Source: Thalassospira sp. TSL5-1 (GTDB lineage Bacteria > Pseudomonadota > Alphaproteobacteria > Rhodospirillales > Thalassospiraceae). From it: a stretch of DNA of 64,000 nucleotides. Below the pieces are notes generated by a model. That model searched no databases. It saw nothing but the letters and a program-made list of their open reading frames with translations, and was not told the DNA's origin. Below, piece by piece: positions 27,682 through 37,392 of the stretch (the stretch's first letter is position 1; the number at the start of each line of letters is the position of its first letter). Location: the NCBI RefSeq assembly GCF_001907695.1, contig NZ_KV880637.1:620001-684000 (forward strand). The letters run 5' to 3'. The position numbers and the translations under genes are program-made.

Positions 27682-28926
27682 TTAGGCCTTGCCGGTTGAT
27701 GGCTGTTCACGGCGCAGGGCGGTATCATCAATGGGCATATGTACCAGGGCGGCGAAAATGCCAAGGGCGATGGAGAGGATCCAGATGGCGTCAAAGCTGC
27801 CGGTCATGTCATAGAACAGGCCGCCCAGCCAGGCCCCGAAAAACGCCCCGATTTGATGGCTGAGCATGACCAGACCAAACAGGGTTGCCATATAGCGCGG
27901 GCCAAAAACCTGGGCGACGATGCCACTGGTAAGCGGCACGGTCGACAGCCAAAGCGCGCCCATCAGCGCGGAAAACAGCCAGATGGTTTCGGCGGTTTTG
28001 GGCGAAATCAGGAAAACGAAAATCACCAGCGCCCGGGTGCCGTAAATCAGCGACAGCCCCCATTTTTTGCGCCAGCGTCCGCCAAACCAGCCTGCCGTGA
28101 CGGTGCCGACAATGTTAAACAGGCCAATAATGGCAAGGCCATTGGAGGCGACAGAGGGCGGCAACCCGCAAAGCTGGGTGAAGGTTGGTAGATGGGTGGC
28201 AATGACGGCAATGTGAAAACCACAGACAAAGAACCCGGCATTGAGCAGCAGGAAGCCGCGATGCTTGCGGGCCTCGTGAAAGGCGTCGATCAGGCTGGTT
28301 GGGCCAAGGTCGGTTGCGGCGGTGGCGCTGCCGGGGCTGTGGTCGGCGCGGCCGGTCAGGGCGAAGGCGGCGGGCATGATGACAAGGCTGATGAGCGCGA
28401 TCATGGTCAGCGCGCCAACATAGCCCAGCCCGGAATTAAGCGCCTGGGTGGTGGGGGCCATAATGAACTGGCCGATGGAGCCGCCCGCACTGGCAAGGCC
28501 AAGAATAAAACTACGGCGATGGGGCGGGAAAACCCGGCTGATGGCGGCCAGAACCACGGCAAAGCTGGAGGCCCCGACACCAATGCCGATCATGAGGCCT
28601 GCGGTGGCATAAAGCGCGGTCGGCGAGCTTGATTGCCCCATCAGATACAGGCCCGCAGCATAAAACAGTGATGCGCCGATCAGCGTGCGGGTGGTGCCAA
28701 AACGGTCCGCCAGTGCGCCGGCAATGGGGGCAGAGATGCCCCATAACAGGTTTTGGATGGCAAAGGCGAGGCCGAAGACCGATGCACTCCAGCCTGTAGC
28801 GGTCAGCATGTCGGGGATGAAAAGCCCCAGAGATGGGCGAATGCCAAGATTGGCAGCCAGAACCAGCCCGCCACTAAACAGGACCAGCCAGGGGAACCAT
28901 TTGGCGGTTTTGAGGGAAGGGGACAT
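27682..28926 (-). CDS. Major facilitator superfamily transporter (OFA/monocarboxylate type)
   Basis: A 414-aa inner-membrane transporter with twelve predicted segments. The loop 2-3 motif GALADRFGTTRTLIGASL and the second-half repeat fit MFS. The overall look, including SGGLVLAANLGIRPSLGLFIPDML at the start, recalls the oxalate/formate-type antiporter group; substrate is unknown. It is preceded on the same strand by a LysR regulator, which may control it. Confidence 0.9.
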   Translation of the reverse strand: MSPSLKTAKWFPWLVLFSGGLVLAANLGIRPSLGLFIPDMLTATGWSASVFGLAFAIQNLLWGISAPIAGALADRFGTTRTLIGASLFYAAGLYLMGQSSSPTALYATAGLMIGIGVGASSFAVVLAAISRVFPPHRRSFILGLASAGGSIGQFIMAPTTQALNSGLGYVGALTMIALISLVIMPAAFALTGRADHSPGSATAATDLGPTSLIDAFHEARKHRGFLLLNAGFFVCGFHIAVIATHLPTFTQLCGLPPSVASNGLAIIGLFNIVGTVTAGWFGGRWRKKWGLSLIYGTRALVIFVFLISPKTAETIWLFSALMGALWLSTVPLTSGIVAQVFGPRYMATLFGLVMLSHQIGAFFGAWLGGLFYDMTGSFDAIWILSIALGIFAALVHMPIDDTALRREQPSTGKA

Positions 28927-29006
28927 GGGCAGCCTCGCAAACGGAAATGAACAGGATTTGGCTGATACTATGCCGGGCGATTTTTAATGCGTCCAATTCA
29001 TTGGGT

Positions 29007-29948
29007 TTATGTATTTAATAAAATTTGTGCATCATTCGGGCCAGCAGCCTCGCAGATGATGTTGATCAGGCTGTCGAGCACCCGGTTAATATCCGGGCTG
29101 ACGGTTCGGCGCAGCATGACAACCCGCATGGGCCAGCAGGCCCCGGGGATGGACAGGATTGCCAGACTGGATGCACAGCGGCTGAGCCGGGCGTATCGTT
29201 CGGCGGTGATGCCGTATCCGACACCGGCAGCAACCATTTCAATTTGCAAATCAAGTGCCGAGACTTCAAGCACGGATGAGAAAGACAGTCCGTGCCGGTG
29301 CGCCAGCAGATTGCCAAGTGCCCTAAAGGTGCATCCTTCAGGCAGCAGCACCATCGGACGCCCGGCCAGATCGTTGATACTGACAGGCGGTGTGGGGTCA
29401 TTGGCAGGGCCGATGGGCATGATCCGGTCGTCAAGCAGGGTATCAATCTGGATGGATTTGGGGAAATCGCTGTTGGCAATGCCGCCGATTCCGGTTTGGG
29501 GTTCATCAAGGGCAAGTAGCGCATCGAGTTCGCCCCGGCGTAACAGGGGCAGCATTTCGCCGGCCCAGCCGGTACGCAGGCTCAACTGGTTTTCGGGGAA
29601 GTCCTGATGCACGTGACGAATGGTTCTTGCCGTGACCAGCGGGGCCACACCATAGGAAACGCCGATTTTAAGGGGTTCTTGGGCAGACGTGCCGGTTTTG
29701 ACCATTTCGGTGAAACCGGCCAGGCGGCGCAGCAGGTCGCGGGCTTCGGCCAGGGCGCGCTGCCCGGCCGGGGTGGGGCGCAGGGGTTTGACTGTGCGGT
29801 CAAACAGGTCACAGCCGGTGTGGTTTTCAAGACGCTGAATGCGGCGGGTCACGGCGGGCTGGGTGAGACCCAGGCGGTTGGCCGCACCGTGAAAGGATTT
29901 TTCTTCAGCAACGGCGATCAGGGTTTGCAATTCGCGGGTATCCATCAC
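29007..29948 (-). CDS. LysR family transcriptional regulator
   Basis: A 313-aa regulator with the N-terminal winged helix (ELQTLIAVAEEKSFHGAANRLGLTQPAVTRRIQRLE) and a periplasmic-binding-type effector domain. It lies 80 bp upstream of the MFS gene on the same strand, so it probably regulates that transporter, in one transcript or from the gap. Confidence 0.93.
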   Translation of the reverse strand: MMDTRELQTLIAVAEEKSFHGAANRLGLTQPAVTRRIQRLENHTGCDLFDRTVKPLRPTPAGQRALAEARDLLRRLAGFTEMVKTGTSAQEPLKIGVSYGVAPLVTARTIRHVHQDFPENQLSLRTGWAGEMLPLLRRGELDALLALDEPQTGIGGIANSDFPKSIQIDTLLDDRIMPIGPANDPTPPVSINDLAGRPMVLLPEGCTFRALGNLLAHRHGLSFSSVLEVSALDLQIEMVAAGVGYGITAERYARLSRCASSLAILSIPGACWPMRVVMLRRTVSPDINRVLDSLINIICEAAGPNDAQILLNT

Positions 29949-30046
29949 GTCCTCCGTTCCGCGTAAAACTGGCGGTGACGGTTTGATGATGCGGCAAAGT
30001 GATCGATTTTGGCAAGTTGATTAGTTTTTGTAATGAATGCGGCTTC

Positions 30047-31216
30047 TCAGGAGGCGGAAACCTGGGTGGTCTGTGCGGCCCTTTTGGCCTTATAGGCCGC
30101 TGAGGCCGCGCTATAGCCGCCCTCGCCCCCATCGAGAAAATGAAAATGGTCGTCCTGCACAACAGAGGGGACAATGCAGGTCATGATGGCGGTTTTTTGC
30201 TGATGCAGGCCAAAGCCGATATGACCGGCATCTTCACCCTCGGTCAGGATTTTTTGCAGGCTTTCAAGCTGGTCGGCGGAGCAATTGACTGTCATGAACA
30301 GGGCATCGCCAAATTTGCGGTAATCGGTATTCAGGGCTGTATAGCGGCGATAATGGGCCGGGTCGAACTTGCCGAGTTTCCAGCCGGTTTTATCGAGGAT
30401 GAAGGCCAGGGCCGCGGTGAGAAAAACTTTGGTTTTGGCGGCCAGAAGCGATCCATTAACCGTCCGGTTGGCCCGTGCCTCCAGTGACAGGCCCGCAGGT
30501 GGAAAGCGAAAAAGGGGGCCTTTGGGGCTAACCGGATGGGCGCTGTTGGGGGTTTGCTCAAGCAGGGCGAGGATTTTGCCGACGACAGCATCAAAGTTCG
30601 CGCGATCCCCGGCAGGATGCACAATGAGAGAAATGATGGAGCCATCCTGTGATGCGGCAATTGGCGACCAGCGGCAGGACAGGCCGGTCAGGTCCGGCCG
30701 TGTGCCGGGCGGGGCGGGGGCAATGTGATGGTCATTGCGGGTTTTCATGTGCGTTTCGGCCCATTGCAGACCCTGGCCGTTAAACATGGCGTAACTGAGC
30801 GCATCGGAGACCGCGTAGCGTGCCACCCGCACATCGCGCCCGGCGGCGCGGATTTCGGCGATGTCAAACAGGGCAACCCGCAGTTCCAGACCCAGATCAT
30901 CGGCAACCCAGCGCCGGGTGGCAGCCAACGCCTCGCGAATATCGTCGATATGGTCTGGGGCGCAGGCAAAACCCGCCCCGTCGCCGCCAAACATGAACGG
31001 ATAGGCCGAATGCCCCAATATGTTGCTGATTGCGGCAATGACCGCGGCCCCGGCCATGTTGACATCCTTGTAGCGGCCTTTGGCAATGGCCTCGGTCGAG
31101 GCGACAATATCGGCAACGCCGACATACCAGTCATCGGGCAAGGGGTGATAGCTTGCCGGGTCCAGGATACGGGCAAAGTCGTGAAAGGTGGGAATGGCAA
31201 GATATGAATTGGGCAC
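30047..31216 (-). CDS. DUF3095 family protein
   Basis: A 389-aa protein of the DUF3095 family. The N-terminal part has VGVADIVASTEAIAKGRYKDVN and FMFGGDGAGFAC, which echo the metal-binding strand and GDG turn of class III nucleotide cyclases. This suggests a cyclase-like fold, but catalytic residues cannot be confirmed. The C-terminal half is family-specific. It is preceded and followed by unrelated genes, and no signal peptide is seen. The real function is unknown. Confidence 0.85.
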   Translation of the reverse strand: MPNSYLAIPTFHDFARILDPASYHPLPDDWYVGVADIVASTEAIAKGRYKDVNMAGAAVIAAISNILGHSAYPFMFGGDGAGFACAPDHIDDIREALAATRRWVADDLGLELRVALFDIAEIRAAGRDVRVARYAVSDALSYAMFNGQGLQWAETHMKTRNDHHIAPAPPGTRPDLTGLSCRWSPIAASQDGSIISLIVHPAGDRANFDAVVGKILALLEQTPNSAHPVSPKGPLFRFPPAGLSLEARANRTVNGSLLAAKTKVFLTAALAFILDKTGWKLGKFDPAHYRRYTALNTDYRKFGDALFMTVNCSADQLESLQKILTEGEDAGHIGFGLHQQKTAIMTCIVPSVVQDDHFHFLDGGEGGYSAASAAYKAKRAAQTTQVSAS

Positions 31217-31268
31217 GGTTTGCTCGTCTCAGCGAAAACGGGTTGCAGTGTCGTCCTTGTGCCCGGGA

Positions 31269-31487
31269 TTAGTAATGAGGGGGCGGAACGTCATCTTCGG
31301 GCGCTGTATTCATATAGGAATTCATGCGTTTCATGTCCTCGCTCAGCAGATGATTGCGCCGTTCGAGGATATCAATGCGGTCCCATTGCTGTTTGATCAT
31401 CATCGACATGTCATTCATCGCAATATCAAGATGGGAGATGCGGGTTTCAAGTTCGATGATGCGGGCTTCGAGGTCTGACTGTGACAT
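31269..31487 (-). CDS. slyX: SlyX protein
   Basis: A 72-aa coiled-coil protein: LEARIIELETRISHLDIAMNDMSMMIKQQWDRIDILER followed by the typical C-terminal PPPHY. Length and end match SlyX. The function is unknown. An ATG at 31499 exists, but AGG directly abuts it, so 31487 fits better. Codons upstream to 31613 do not belong. Confidence 0.9.
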   Translation of the reverse strand: MSQSDLEARIIELETRISHLDIAMNDMSMMIKQQWDRIDILERRNHLLSEDMKRMNSYMNTAPEDDVPPPHY

Positions 31488-31564
31488 GGTTTGCGTCATC
31501 CTGATGGGCTGGGGTGGGTAGATAGGGTGAAATGAAAACCGGTTTGCAACATGGTGATCAGGGC

Positions 31565-31594
31565 AAAAGCAAACCCCCGGTTCGGACCGGGGGC
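31565..31594 (-). terminator. Terminator after the beta-hydroxyacid dehydrogenase
   Basis: CCCCCGGT and ACCGGGGG form a stem around TCGG, followed on the minus strand by a T-rich tract. It lies 31 bp past the stop at 31625. Confidence 0.85.
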
Positions 31595-31624
31595 GCAGAA
31601 TGCAGGAAGGCAAATATATGATTT

Positions 31625-32509
31625 TCAGTCTTCTTCATAGACCTTGATCAGGGCGGAATGATCAAGATCGCCACCCCCCATATCGATCAGTTCGTCAAAC
31701 AGTTCCATTGTCAGGCGGGTCATGGGCAGTTCCAGGCCCAGGTCGCTTTCGGAAAATTCCAGCGCCTGATAGAGGTCCTTGCGCTGGGTTCTGGCCTTGC
31801 CGCCCGGTTCAAAATTGCGTTCGATCATGCGCTTGCCATGCTGCTGCAAAATGGTGGAATCGGCAAAGCCGCCGGTCAGTGCCTCGCGCAGGCTGGCAAT
31901 ATCCACTCCGGCTTCTTCTGCCATGGAAAAGGATTCCGCGACGGCAGCAATGGTAATGCCGACAATCATTTGATTGGCCGCCTTGGCGATTTGCCCGGCC
32001 CCAGCCTGCCCGACATGGGTAACACGGTTGCCCATCACCCTGAAAATGCGTTCAACACGCTGGAAAATATCGGCTTCACCGCCCACCATGATCGACAGGG
32101 TACCATTTTGCGCCCCGGTGGTGCCGCCCGAAACCGGCGCATCCAGCCATTCGCCCCCGGCATCCTCGATGGCATCGGCAAAGCGGCGGGTGGCATCCAC
32201 CCCGGTGGTGCCCATATCGATGACGATGGTGTCTTCTTCCAGACCATCGAGCACGCCGTCTTCGCCCATTAGGACGTTTTCCACCGCATCGGTATCGGCC
32301 ACACAAATAATGACGATATCGGCATTGGCTGCCGCGTCCGCCGGTGTGGGGGCGGTTTCAATGCCGAGATCCTCGAACATATTGAGGGTTTCGGGGTTGC
32401 GGGTGGTCACGGTCAGCTTGGCACCCGCCTTTTCCAGATTTAGTGCCATCGGGCGCCCCATAAGCCCCAGTCCGATAAAGGCTATGTTCTCACCTGCCAG
32501 TGCAGTCAT
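31625..32509 (-). CDS. Beta-hydroxyacid dehydrogenase (3-hydroxyisobutyrate / tartronate semialdehyde type)
   Basis: NAD(P)-dependent oxidoreductase, 294 aa. The Rossmann motif FIGLGLMGRPMALNL opens the chain, the substrate-binding loop DAPVSGGTTGAQNG is at 123-136, and the catalytic Lys is in GAGQIAKAANQ (Lys176). Substrate is uncertain between 3-hydroxyisobutyrate and tartronate semialdehyde. The ATG at 32509 has AAGGGA upstream; the longer frame to 32545 has no typical sequence. Confidence 0.9.
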   Translation of the reverse strand: MTALAGENIAFIGLGLMGRPMALNLEKAGAKLTVTTRNPETLNMFEDLGIETAPTPADAAANADIVIICVADTDAVENVLMGEDGVLDGLEEDTIVIDMGTTGVDATRRFADAIEDAGGEWLDAPVSGGTTGAQNGTLSIMVGGEADIFQRVERIFRVMGNRVTHVGQAGAGQIAKAANQMIVGITIAAVAESFSMAEEAGVDIASLREALTGGFADSTILQQHGKRMIERNFEPGGKARTQRKDLYQALEFSESDLGLELPMTRLTMELFDELIDMGGGDLDHSALIKVYEED

Positions 32510-32597
32510 GACGGTTGGTTCCCTTTGTCGTGCAAGCGTTAGCAATGACGGTGTGCCGTATCAGATACGACACATGAAAATCGTGGCGGCCCGGCGC

Positions 32598-32627
32598 AAA
32601 GAAACCGGACCCGCAACCGGGCCCGGT
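32598..32627 (-). terminator. Terminator after the TerB-like gene
   Basis: A 10-bp stem ACCGGGCCCG/CGGGTCCGGT (one wobble pair) with loop GTTG and a TTCTTT tail on the minus strand lies between the TerB-like stop and the dehydrogenase start. Confidence 0.75.
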
Positions 32628-32718
32628 AAAAGCGATGGGATTATGTCATGCCAGATTACGGTTTAATGTGGCAAATCAGCGTCGAAATCGGTGGTTTCCC
32701 GCGGCAATGAGATTGCCG

Positions 32719-33132
32719 TCACACATCGGCGGGGCGCAGATAACGGGCGGCCATTGCCCGTTCAATAGCAGCGCCAACCAGACGATCAATATCCAGACGG
32801 TGACGGATCAGTTCGAGAATGCGCAGTTCCTCCTGGCTGATTTCGCCATCGGAAAGCACAATTTCGCAGGCACAGACATAAGCTGTTTCGCGCAATTTTT
32901 TGGGAAGTGCATCGCGGATGAGAATAAGGGTGTTGTCCAGGCCGTCTTCTTCGCCCAGCCTTGCCGCGCAATCGCGCGTGACTTCGGTCAGACGTTCGCT
33001 GTCGAAACCGGCGAAAATCGGAAGATAACGCACACGTCGCCCCATTGCGGAAAGTTCGGCGTCGGTGATGTTGTTATCTGCCGCCGAGACCATAACCATC
33101 GTGTAGATTAAAGCGTCCTGATGGGAAATCAC
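32719..33132 (-). CDS. TerB-like (tellurite resistance family) protein
   Basis: A 137-aa helical protein of the TerB/DUF533-like family. It has acidic helix turns such as AADNNITDAELSAM and LSDGEISQEELRIL, which resemble the metal-binding pattern of TerB. Membrane association is not seen. The function is unknown; tellurite resistance by itself is not implied. Confidence 0.85.
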   Translation of the reverse strand: MISHQDALIYTMVMVSAADNNITDAELSAMGRRVRYLPIFAGFDSERLTEVTRDCAARLGEEDGLDNTLILIRDALPKKLRETAYVCACEIVLSDGEISQEELRILELIRHRLDIDRLVGAAIERAMAARYLRPADV

Positions 33133-33507
33133 TGTTATTCTCCTCGATCGTCGGAGTTCGCGCCGGGGATGACAGGGCGTGCCAGTAGCACGATCTGATG
33201 CCGGATCAACTCGTAAAGGGTAGAGCGCAAGCCCGTCGCCCGCAACTGTTTAAGGGGATAGGATAGAGAAAATTTTGTAAATAATGGGTTTTTTCGGGTT
33301 TCTGAGCGATGCCCTACGCGCGACGATGGGCAAAAGAGAGGCAGATGCGGACAGATCGCCCGATCCGTGTTAAAACCGGCACGCGGCAACACGGGAAATA
33401 CGGTGCCATATGGAAAGCCGGGAGTGGCGAAAAAGGCCTTTGCAGCGGGTTTGCGAAAAGTTATGGTCGCGCAGCAATAACAAAAACAGATGAAAATAGC
33501 CGGGTAA
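33133..33507. other. Intergenic region, no gene seen
   Basis: Small frames here lack protein-like composition. The region must hold the divergent promoters of the TerB-like gene and the PAS-GGDEF-EAL gene; an AT-rich stretch near 33265 is the best place for a promoter. Nothing else is recognisable. Confidence 0.5.
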
Positions 33508-36500
33508 ATGGGAGCTATCATTTCACTTGATGTCGCCACAAATGTTGCTGCCCTGATTGCCTGCGACAAAGTACCGGCAGCCGTTATTGCGCCAGACCGG
33601 CATGAAATGCAGGTAAATTCGGCGTGGATAGGGACTTTTGGCGCGCCCGGCACTAAAAGTGCCCTGTGGCAGCCCTTTGGTGATTGTCATTATATTTCCG
33701 TGATTATTGACAAGGCGTCAGGCTGTGAGGACCGGGCTGAACCGCAAGGTGATGTTTTTGTCTTGCCGGTGGCGGGCATGGATCACTGTTATTTTCTGGG
33801 TTGGTGGTTGCCTGCGGATGGGGGAAATCTCATCCGTGTGATGATGCTGGGGCAGCAGGACCGGCTGGTTTCATCGGGGTTGATGATTTCGCCGCTGCCG
33901 GTTTTGCTGTTAACCGCGCAAGGTGATTTTCATCACGGCAATGCCGCTGCAGAACTGATTGCACTGGAAGTGGGCCTGCCCAATGTGGCCGCCCTGGCAA
34001 CGCCGAATGGGCAGCGCCCCCTGACCGGGCTGCCGGAAGAAGGCGACTATTTGCGATCCGTGCATTATGGCCAGCGCATTTTTCAATGGCGCCGCACGGA
34101 ATTGCTGGATCATCGCGGTATTGCGCTGTTTGGGCGTGATTGCACCCGCGAAGAAAGCTATCGCCGGGCGCTGGAACATGCGGTGCAGGGCATTGTTGAT
34201 CTGACACCGGACGGGCGGGTGACATCGGTAAGTGATGCGGTGGCCCCGTTATTTGGTTATGACAGCACAGCCGAGGTTAAACGGGCCTATCTTCTTAATC
34301 CTGAACGGTTTTATGCCAGTGATGATGACATGGCCGACCTGCGCCAGCAATTATCGCGCGGTAACGGTTTTACCGGTCGTGAAATTGAAATGCGCCGCCA
34401 GGATGGCAGCCAGATATGGATGCGGGTGAATGCCACCGTTATTTACGGTGAAGGCGGTATTTTACTGGGTTACAGCGTTACGCTGATTGATGTGACCAAA
34501 AGCCGCCAGGCCGAACATGATTTGCGCCGCCGGCAGGAACGGTATCGCGCGCTGGTGCAAACGGCGGGCAGCGTGATCATGTTTCTGGATACCGAAGGCC
34601 GTATTCTGGAATATAACCGTGAAAGCGAATGGACATTTGGCTATTCGTGGATGGAGGCGGCGGGGCGCAACTTTTTTGATTTGCTGGTGGTGGAGCGTGA
34701 AAGGCGGTCTGTTGCCTTGCGCATCAACCGTATGATTGCCGGGGAAATCATTAAGGATGAAGTGATTTCGATTTGCCGCAAGGATGGTGAAATCCGGTTG
34801 CTGCAATGGAATGCGCGCGCCCATTTTGCCGAAAACGGCACGGTTGCCGGGGTGATTTGCATTGGCCAGGATGTGACCGAGAAGAATGCGGTCGAACGGG
34901 CCTTGCGCCTGGCAGAGGAAAAATATCGCGGCATTTTTGAAAATTCGGCCGAGGGGCTTTATCAGGCAAAGCCGTTAGGGCAGCTTTTATCGGCCAATCC
35001 GGCCTTTGTTTCGATTTTGGGGTATCTTAACGAGCAGGACCTTATTGCGGACGAAAAAATGGTTCGCGATGGTTTTTACCTGCAGGCGGGAATGCGGTTT
35101 CGATTTACCGGCCGGTTGCTGCGTGATGGTTATGTGCAGGGGTTTGAAGCTGAATTGCGCCGGGCGGATGGCAAGATTATCTGGATTGAGGAAAATGCCC
35201 GCCTGGTGCGAGACGAGCGTGGTCTGCCGGTTTTGATCGAGGGGTCGATTACCGATATTACCGATCGTAAACGCTCGGAAGCGCGCATCCAGTTTTTGGC
35301 CCATCATGACGGGTTAACCGGGCTTCCCAACCGGACCCTGTTTCAGGAACGTATGGTCGATGCGGTGGAACGGTGCAAACGGGAAAATTGTACCTTTGCC
35401 CTGATGTTGTTTGATTTGGATAATTTCAAGGACATTAACGACACGCTGGGCCACCCGATTGGCGATTTGTTGTTGCAGGGCGTTGGCGAACGAATGCGCG
35501 TGGGTTTGCGCAGCGATGATGTTGTTGCCCGTTTGGGCGGGGATGAATTTGCCGTTCTGATTTATAACCCGGCGTCGCCTGCGGCAATTGCGGCTGTTGC
35601 GCAGCAATTGATCGAACGGATTAGCGAACGCTTCATGCTGGAAGGCAATGAAGTGATGGTGTCGACATCGGTGGGGATTTGCCTGTATCCCAAGGATGGC
35701 AAAGACGAAAAAGACCTGCTGCGGAATGTGGATCTGGCGCTTTATTGTTCCAAGGCAGAAGGGCGAAACCGTTATCAGTTTTTTGAAACCCGCATGCAGC
35801 TTGAAGTGCAGGAACGCAAGGCCCTGGAACGTGACCTGTCAGGGGCGATTGCCAAAGGCGAATTCGAGGTGTTTTACCAGCCGATTGTCGATGTGAGGGA
35901 TCATCGCATTGTGGGGATGGAGGCGCTGGTACGCTGGTTCCACCCAACCCGTGGGCTGGTGAGCCCGGTTGAGTTTATTTCCGTTGCCGAACGGATGGGG
36001 ATCATTGCCGAGGTTGGCAAATGGGTTTTGAATACCGCCTGTTTGCAAACCCGCAAATGGCGTGATGCGGGATTGGGCACGTTGCTGATTTCGGTCAATC
36101 TTTCGCCCATAGAACTGGCCCGGCACGAAGATTTACTGGAAAGTGTGGGAAATGTTCTGGCAGAAACCGGGCTTGATCCGCGCCAGTTGCAGCTTGAGGT
36201 GACGGAAGGGGCGATGATGGATAACCCGCGTGAGGCGGCCATCACGCTGGGCATGTTGCGCAATCAGGGCATTCGCATTGCCATTGATGATTTTGGCACC
36301 GGTTATTCGTCGCTGGCCTATCTGAAGCGTTTTCCCGTTGATAAGCTGAAAATTGATCGGTCCTTTGTGATTGACCTGAACGAGGAAGACGGTAATTCGG
36401 CCATTGTGCGGGCGGTGGTGTTTATGGCGCGGTCTTTTGGCATGTCGATCAATGCCGAGGGGATTGAAACCCAAAAGCAGCTTGAGCGAATCAGTGACGA

Positions 36501-36615
36501 GGGGGTGGACGAGTTGCAGGGATTTTATTTCAGCAAGCCCCTTCCCGCCGCAGAGATGGAAGCCCTGTTACAGGCCCAGAAAACGCGAGAGAAGAAGGCT
36601 GGCCTGGTACATTAG
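33508..36615 (+). CDS. PAS-GGDEF-EAL cyclic-di-GMP enzyme
   Basis: A 1035-aa cytoplasmic signalling protein. The N-terminal 200 residues are divergent, followed by three PAS domains (about 215-335, 340-455, 465-590). The GGDEF domain has LGGDEF with an RxxD inhibitory site (RSDD) exactly five residues upstream. The EAL domain reads MEALVRW, with DDFGTGYSSLAYLK intact. Both domains look competent to make and degrade c-di-GMP, with product inhibition of the synthase. No membrane segment is visible, so the signal is probably cytoplasmic (ligand or redox). A short tandem repeat overlaps the stop. Confidence 0.95.
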   Translation: MGAIISLDVATNVAALIACDKVPAAVIAPDRHEMQVNSAWIGTFGAPGTKSALWQPFGDCHYISVIIDKASGCEDRAEPQGDVFVLPVAGMDHCYFLGWWLPADGGNLIRVMMLGQQDRLVSSGLMISPLPVLLLTAQGDFHHGNAAAELIALEVGLPNVAALATPNGQRPLTGLPEEGDYLRSVHYGQRIFQWRRTELLDHRGIALFGRDCTREESYRRALEHAVQGIVDLTPDGRVTSVSDAVAPLFGYDSTAEVKRAYLLNPERFYASDDDMADLRQQLSRGNGFTGREIEMRRQDGSQIWMRVNATVIYGEGGILLGYSVTLIDVTKSRQAEHDLRRRQERYRALVQTAGSVIMFLDTEGRILEYNRESEWTFGYSWMEAAGRNFFDLLVVERERRSVALRINRMIAGEIIKDEVISICRKDGEIRLLQWNARAHFAENGTVAGVICIGQDVTEKNAVERALRLAEEKYRGIFENSAEGLYQAKPLGQLLSANPAFVSILGYLNEQDLIADEKMVRDGFYLQAGMRFRFTGRLLRDGYVQGFEAELRRADGKIIWIEENARLVRDERGLPVLIEGSITDITDRKRSEARIQFLAHHDGLTGLPNRTLFQERMVDAVERCKRENCTFALMLFDLDNFKDINDTLGHPIGDLLLQGVGERMRVGLRSDDVVARLGGDEFAVLIYNPASPAAIAAVAQQLIERISERFMLEGNEVMVSTSVGICLYPKDGKDEKDLLRNVDLALYCSKAEGRNRYQFFETRMQLEVQERKALERDLSGAIAKGEFEVFYQPIVDVRDHRIVGMEALVRWFHPTRGLVSPVEFISVAERMGIIAEVGKWVLNTACLQTRKWRDAGLGTLLISVNLSPIELARHEDLLESVGNVLAETGLDPRQLQLEVTEGAMMDNPREAAITLGMLRNQGIRIAIDDFGTGYSSLAYLKRFPVDKLKIDRSFVIDLNEEDGNSAIVRAVVFMARSFGMSINAEGIETQKQLERISDEGVDELQGFYFSKPLPAAEMEALLQAQKTREKKAGLVH

Positions 36616-36642
36616 GTACATTAGAGTTAGGCGGATTGCGCG

Positions 36643-37392
36643 TTAGAGGGGATGGGACGACGGATTTTTGGCCCCATTACGGTTTAACCAGGCACGGAGT
36701 TCCTTTTCAGCGGAAGAAAGCCCTTCGCGATTGATGATTTTACGCGCGATGGCATTGGAAACTGCCCGGGTCCGTTTGTTAAGCACAATGCCCAGCTCGT
36801 TTTGGTCAAGCGCGCCAACATCCAGTTTGTCATAAAGCGATAACAGGCGGTTTTGCACGGTGCGCAGCGATAATTTGCGCCGTGTGGCGATGGCCTTGTC
36901 GGGCAGGCCCAGCGCAATATCAAGCAGGATGGTGTATTCAAATTCGGTCAGGGCACTGCGTGATCGCATTTGCCGGTTCTGGATTTGATGGACTTCGCGA
37001 TCCACAACGATTTGGGCTTCGATCAAGACGGCCCGCAGGGCCAGGCGCAGTCTTTCCTCGGTTGCGGTTTTAAGGACATAGCCATAGGTGGCCTCGCCCG
37101 GCACAATATTGGCAATGCCACGCAAATAGGCCTCGTCGGAATAGTTTGACCAGAACAGAATGCGCGTTTCCGGGCAGCGTGCCCAAATGGTGCGCGCAGC
37201 CTCGATGCCGTTTTGCTCTTTCATGCGCAAATCCATGACGATGGTCGTAATTTTGTGCGCGCGTGCGAGTTCTTCGCCTTCTTTGCCATCCCGGGCTAGC
37301 AGGATTTCGTTACATTCGGGCAGGGCATTTTCGACAATTTCGCGCAGGAAATCGGCGTGCATTTTATCGTCTTCAACCAGCAGTATTTTCAT
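36643..37392 (-). CDS. NarL/FixJ-type response regulator
   Basis: REC domain with the phospho-acceptor Asp54 (IVMDLRM) and acidic pocket LVEDD, followed by a LuxR-type helix-turn-helix (LTEFEYTILLDIALGLPDKAIATRRKLSLRTVQNRL). It is 249 aa. The ATG at 37392 overlaps the kinase stop by 20 bp; the frame to 37422 is open. Partner of the upstream kinase. Confidence 0.93.
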   Translation of the reverse strand: MKILLVEDDKMHADFLREIVENALPECNEILLARDGKEGEELARAHKITTIVMDLRMKEQNGIEAARTIWARCPETRILFWSNYSDEAYLRGIANIVPGEATYGYVLKTATEERLRLALRAVLIEAQIVVDREVHQIQNRQMRSRSALTEFEYTILLDIALGLPDKAIATRRKLSLRTVQNRLLSLYDKLDVGALDQNELGIVLNKRTRAVSNAIARKIINREGLSSAEKELRAWLNRNGAKNPSSHPL

